Of a stretch of DNA of 6,974 nucleotides, positions 5,235-6,974 are shown piece after piece. This DNA is from Candidatus Methylomirabilota bacterium. GTDB taxonomy: Bacteria > Methylomirabilota > Methylomirabilia > Methylomirabilales > JACPAU01. The position numbers were made by a program, and so were the translations under genes. The notes under the pieces were generated by a model, which was not told where the DNA came from, made no database searches, and was given only the letters and a program-made list of their open reading frames with translations. The stretch covers positions 1 through 6,974 of the forward strand of contig JAHFDC010000041.1 in the NCBI GenBank assembly GCA_023249205.1, read 5' to 3'. How positions within the stretch are numbered: the first letter of the stretch is position 1; every line of letters begins with the position of its first letter.

Positions 5235-6974
5235 ACCTCCCCTTGAGGCGGCGGGCCAGGGCTCTGTGTTCCTCGCGGATGCCAGCCGGGAGCCGGTCTC
5301 CGAACTTCTCGAAGAACTCGGCCTGGCTGCGGAGGTTCGCCACCCACCCGTCGCGGTCCACCCGGAGCAGGGTGCTGAGGGCCTCGTCGGAGACGGCGAG
5401 CCCCTTGCGGTCAAGGGCGGACCGCCTGGGGACGTAGCCGATCGCCGTCTCCTCCGCTTCCCCGCCCCCCTTGCAGCGCTCGATCACCCACCGGAGCACC
5501 CGGAGATTCTCGCCGTACCCGGGCCAGAGGAAGCGGCCCTTCTCGTCCCTGCGGAACCAGTTGACGCGGAAGATCTTGGGGAGGTTCGACGCCTGCTTCG
5601 CCATCGAGAGCCAGTGCTCCCAGTAGTCGGCCATGTTGTAGCCGCAGAAGGGGAGCATGGCCATGGGGTCCCGGCGCAGGACGCCCACTGCGCCGGTGGT
5701 CGCGGCGGTCGTCTCCGAGGCGAGGGTGGCGCCCAGGAAGGTGCCGTGCTGCCAGGTGAAGGCCTGGTAGACGAGCGGGATGAGGGTCTGCCGCCGCGCA
5801 CCGAACAGGATGGCGCTGATCGGGACGCCCTTCGGGTTCTGCCACTCGGGGGAGATCGAGGGGCAGCCGCTCGCGGGCGCCGTGAACCGGCTGTTCGGGT
5901 GCGCCGCCGGTTCCCCCTTCGTCGGCGTCCACGGCCGTCCGCGCCAGTCGCGCGCGCTGGGCGGCGGCGGCTCGTCGTGCCCCTCCCACCACACGGTCCC
6001 GTCGGCCTTGAGCGCGACGTTGGTGTAGATCGTGTTCTGCCGGATGGTCGCCACGGCACTCGCGTTGGTCCCATTGCTCGTCCCCGGCAGGACGCCGAAG
6101 AAGCCGGCCTCGGGGTTGACGGCCCAGAGCCTGCCGTCGGGACCGACGCGCAGCCAGGCGATGTCGTCCCCTATCGTGTGGACCCGCCACCCCTTCATGG
6201 AGGCCGGGGGAACCAGCATGGCCAGGTTGGTCTTGCCGCAGGCGCTCGGGAACGCGCCGCAGATATAGGTCACCGCGCCGTCCGGGCTCTCGACCCCGAC
6301 GATCAGCATGTGCTCGGCGAGCCATCCCTCGCTCCGGGCCATGTGGCTGGCGATGCGCAGGGCCATGCACTTCTTGGACAGGAGCGCGTTGCCGCCGTAG
6401 CCGGACCCCACGCTCCAGATGGTGTTGTCCTCGGGGAAGTGGCAGATGAACCGCCGATCCACGCTCAGGTCGGCTGTGGCGTGCAGGCCGCGCGTGAACT
6501 GGTCGGAGGCGCCCAGGTGCTCGAGGGCCGCCGTTCCCATGCGGGTCATCATCCGCATGTTCAGGACGACGTAGAGGCTGTCGGTGACCTGAATGCCGAC
6601 CTTGCTGAAGGGCGAGCCGGGGGGTCCCATGAGGAAGGGGATGACGTACATCGTCCGGCCCTGCATGCAGTCGGCGAAGATCTTGGAGAGGCGATCGTAG
6701 GCCTCCGCGGGGGCCATCCAGTTGTTCGTGGGGCCGGCCTCGTCCTTCTCGCGGGAGCAGATAAAGGTGAGATGCTCGGTCCGGGCGACGTCGTTGACGG
6801 CGCTCCGGTGCAGGTAACAGCCCGGCAGGGCTCGCTGGTTGAGCGGGATGAGGTCACCCGCGCGGACGGCGGCCTCGAGCAGCCGCGCGCGCTCGGCCTC
6901 GGAGCCGTCGCACCAGACGACGTCCGCCGGGCGGCACATCTTGGCGACATCCTTGACCCAGCGGCGCACCGATG
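5233..6974 (-). CDS. pckG: Phosphoenolpyruvate carboxykinase, GTP-dependent (5' end outside window)
   Basis: This soluble enzyme interconverts oxaloacetate plus GTP with phosphoenolpyruvate, CO2 and GDP, the entry step of gluconeogenesis or, in reverse, an anaplerotic CO2 fixation. About 579 codons are in the window, against roughly 600-620 in the family. The frame stays open at the edge; a GTG at 6969 exists, but it reads as an internal Val and the true start is probably a few dozen codons upstream. Counting from that GTG, the sequence shows the substrate Arg region VARTEH (61-66), R-loop PFLMGPPGSPFSKVG (111-125), metal ligands in LLSKKCMALR (Lys200) and LAEHML (His220), the P-loop FPSACGKTN (240-248) with the family's reactive Cys244, GDD (267-269) and the nucleotide-binding region NWFRRDEKGRFLWPGYGENLR (470-490). 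FPSACGKTN marks the GTP type, not the ATP type. All catalytic elements appear intact. It leads the cluster with DUF72. Confidence 0.96.
   Translation of the reverse strand, partial: SVRRWVKDVAKMCRPADVVWCDGSEAERARLLEAAVRAGDLIPLNQRALPGCYLHRSAVNDVARTEHLTFICSREKDEAGPTNNWMAPAEAYDRLSKIFADCMQGRTMYVIPFLMGPPGSPFSKVGIQVTDSLYVVLNMRMMTRMGTAALEHLGASDQFTRGLHATADLSVDRRFICHFPEDNTIWSVGSGYGGNALLSKKCMALRIASHMARSEGWLAEHMLIVGVESPDGAVTYICGAFPSACGKTNLAMLVPPASMKGWRVHTIGDDIAWLRVGPDGRLWAVNPEAGFFGVLPGTSNGTNASAVATIRQNTIYTNVALKADGTVWWEGHDEPPPPSARDWRGRPWTPTKGEPAAHPNSRFTAPASGCPSISPEWQNPKGVPISAILFGARRQTLIPLVYQAFTWQHGTFLGATLASETTAATTGAVGVLRRDPMAMLPFCGYNMADYWEHWLSMAKQASNLPKIFRVNWFRRDEKGRFLWPGYGENLRVLRWVIERCKGGGEAEETAIGYVPRRSALDRKGLAVSDEALSTLLRVDRDGWVANLRSQAEFFEKFGDRLPAGIREEHRALARRLKGR

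Noticed and set aside
5184..5414. N-terminal extension of the DUF72 frame into pckG
   Set aside because: Ser/Arg-rich shadow of the pckG C-terminal codons with no similarity to DUF72 proteins.
5484..6370. Two long - strand open frames within pckG
   Set aside because: Arg/Pro/Gly-rich shadows in the other - strand frames of pckG, whose catalytic motifs run uninterrupted in the real frame.

Overview
This is a very GC-rich window, with G or C at most third codon positions. It holds six protein genes or gene parts and one broken gene, with no RNA genes, CRISPR, insertion sequences or phage genes visible. Gene density, Shine-Dalgarno sites and gene families mark it as bacterial. A GTP-dependent PEP carboxykinase and a PhnC-E-E transporter in DNA this GC-rich would suit several uncultivated lineages (for example Rokubacteria/Methylomirabilota or a high-GC Chloroflexi/Acidobacteria relative), but the window cannot fix the phylum.

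Left part, + strand (1-2638): the end of an operon for a phosphonate/phosphite-type ABC importer. The order is the last 42 codons of a PhnD-like substrate-binding protein, the ATPase PhnC, and two different PhnE-type permeases in tandem. Gaps are 13 nt or less, and phnC overlaps phnE1 by 50 nt. The two permeases probably form a heterodimeric membrane channel energised by PhnC and fed by the binding protein. No C-P lyase, phosphonatase or phosphite dehydrogenase gene is in view, so the substrate (phosphonate, phosphite or phosphate-like) stays open.

Middle (2639-3099): a remnant on the - strand of a CHAT-domain (caspase-like) protease, the one clear anomaly. Only about the last 133 codons survive. 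A one-base loss directly behind the catalytic-cysteine motif SACET splits them into two frames, and the remnant abuts the stop codon of the next gene.

Right part, - strand (3096-6974): read in the direction of transcription, GTP-type PEP carboxykinase (start outside the window), a DUF72 TIM-barrel protein 49 nt behind it, and after 153 nt a YeiH/UPF0324 membrane protein. The first two are probably co-transcribed; YeiH may be. The phn operon and this cluster converge on the CHAT remnant.

No convincing new multi-gene system is visible. The most useful observations are the CHAT pseudogene and its junction with yeiH, the unresolved transporter substrate, and the DUF72 gene coupled to pckG.
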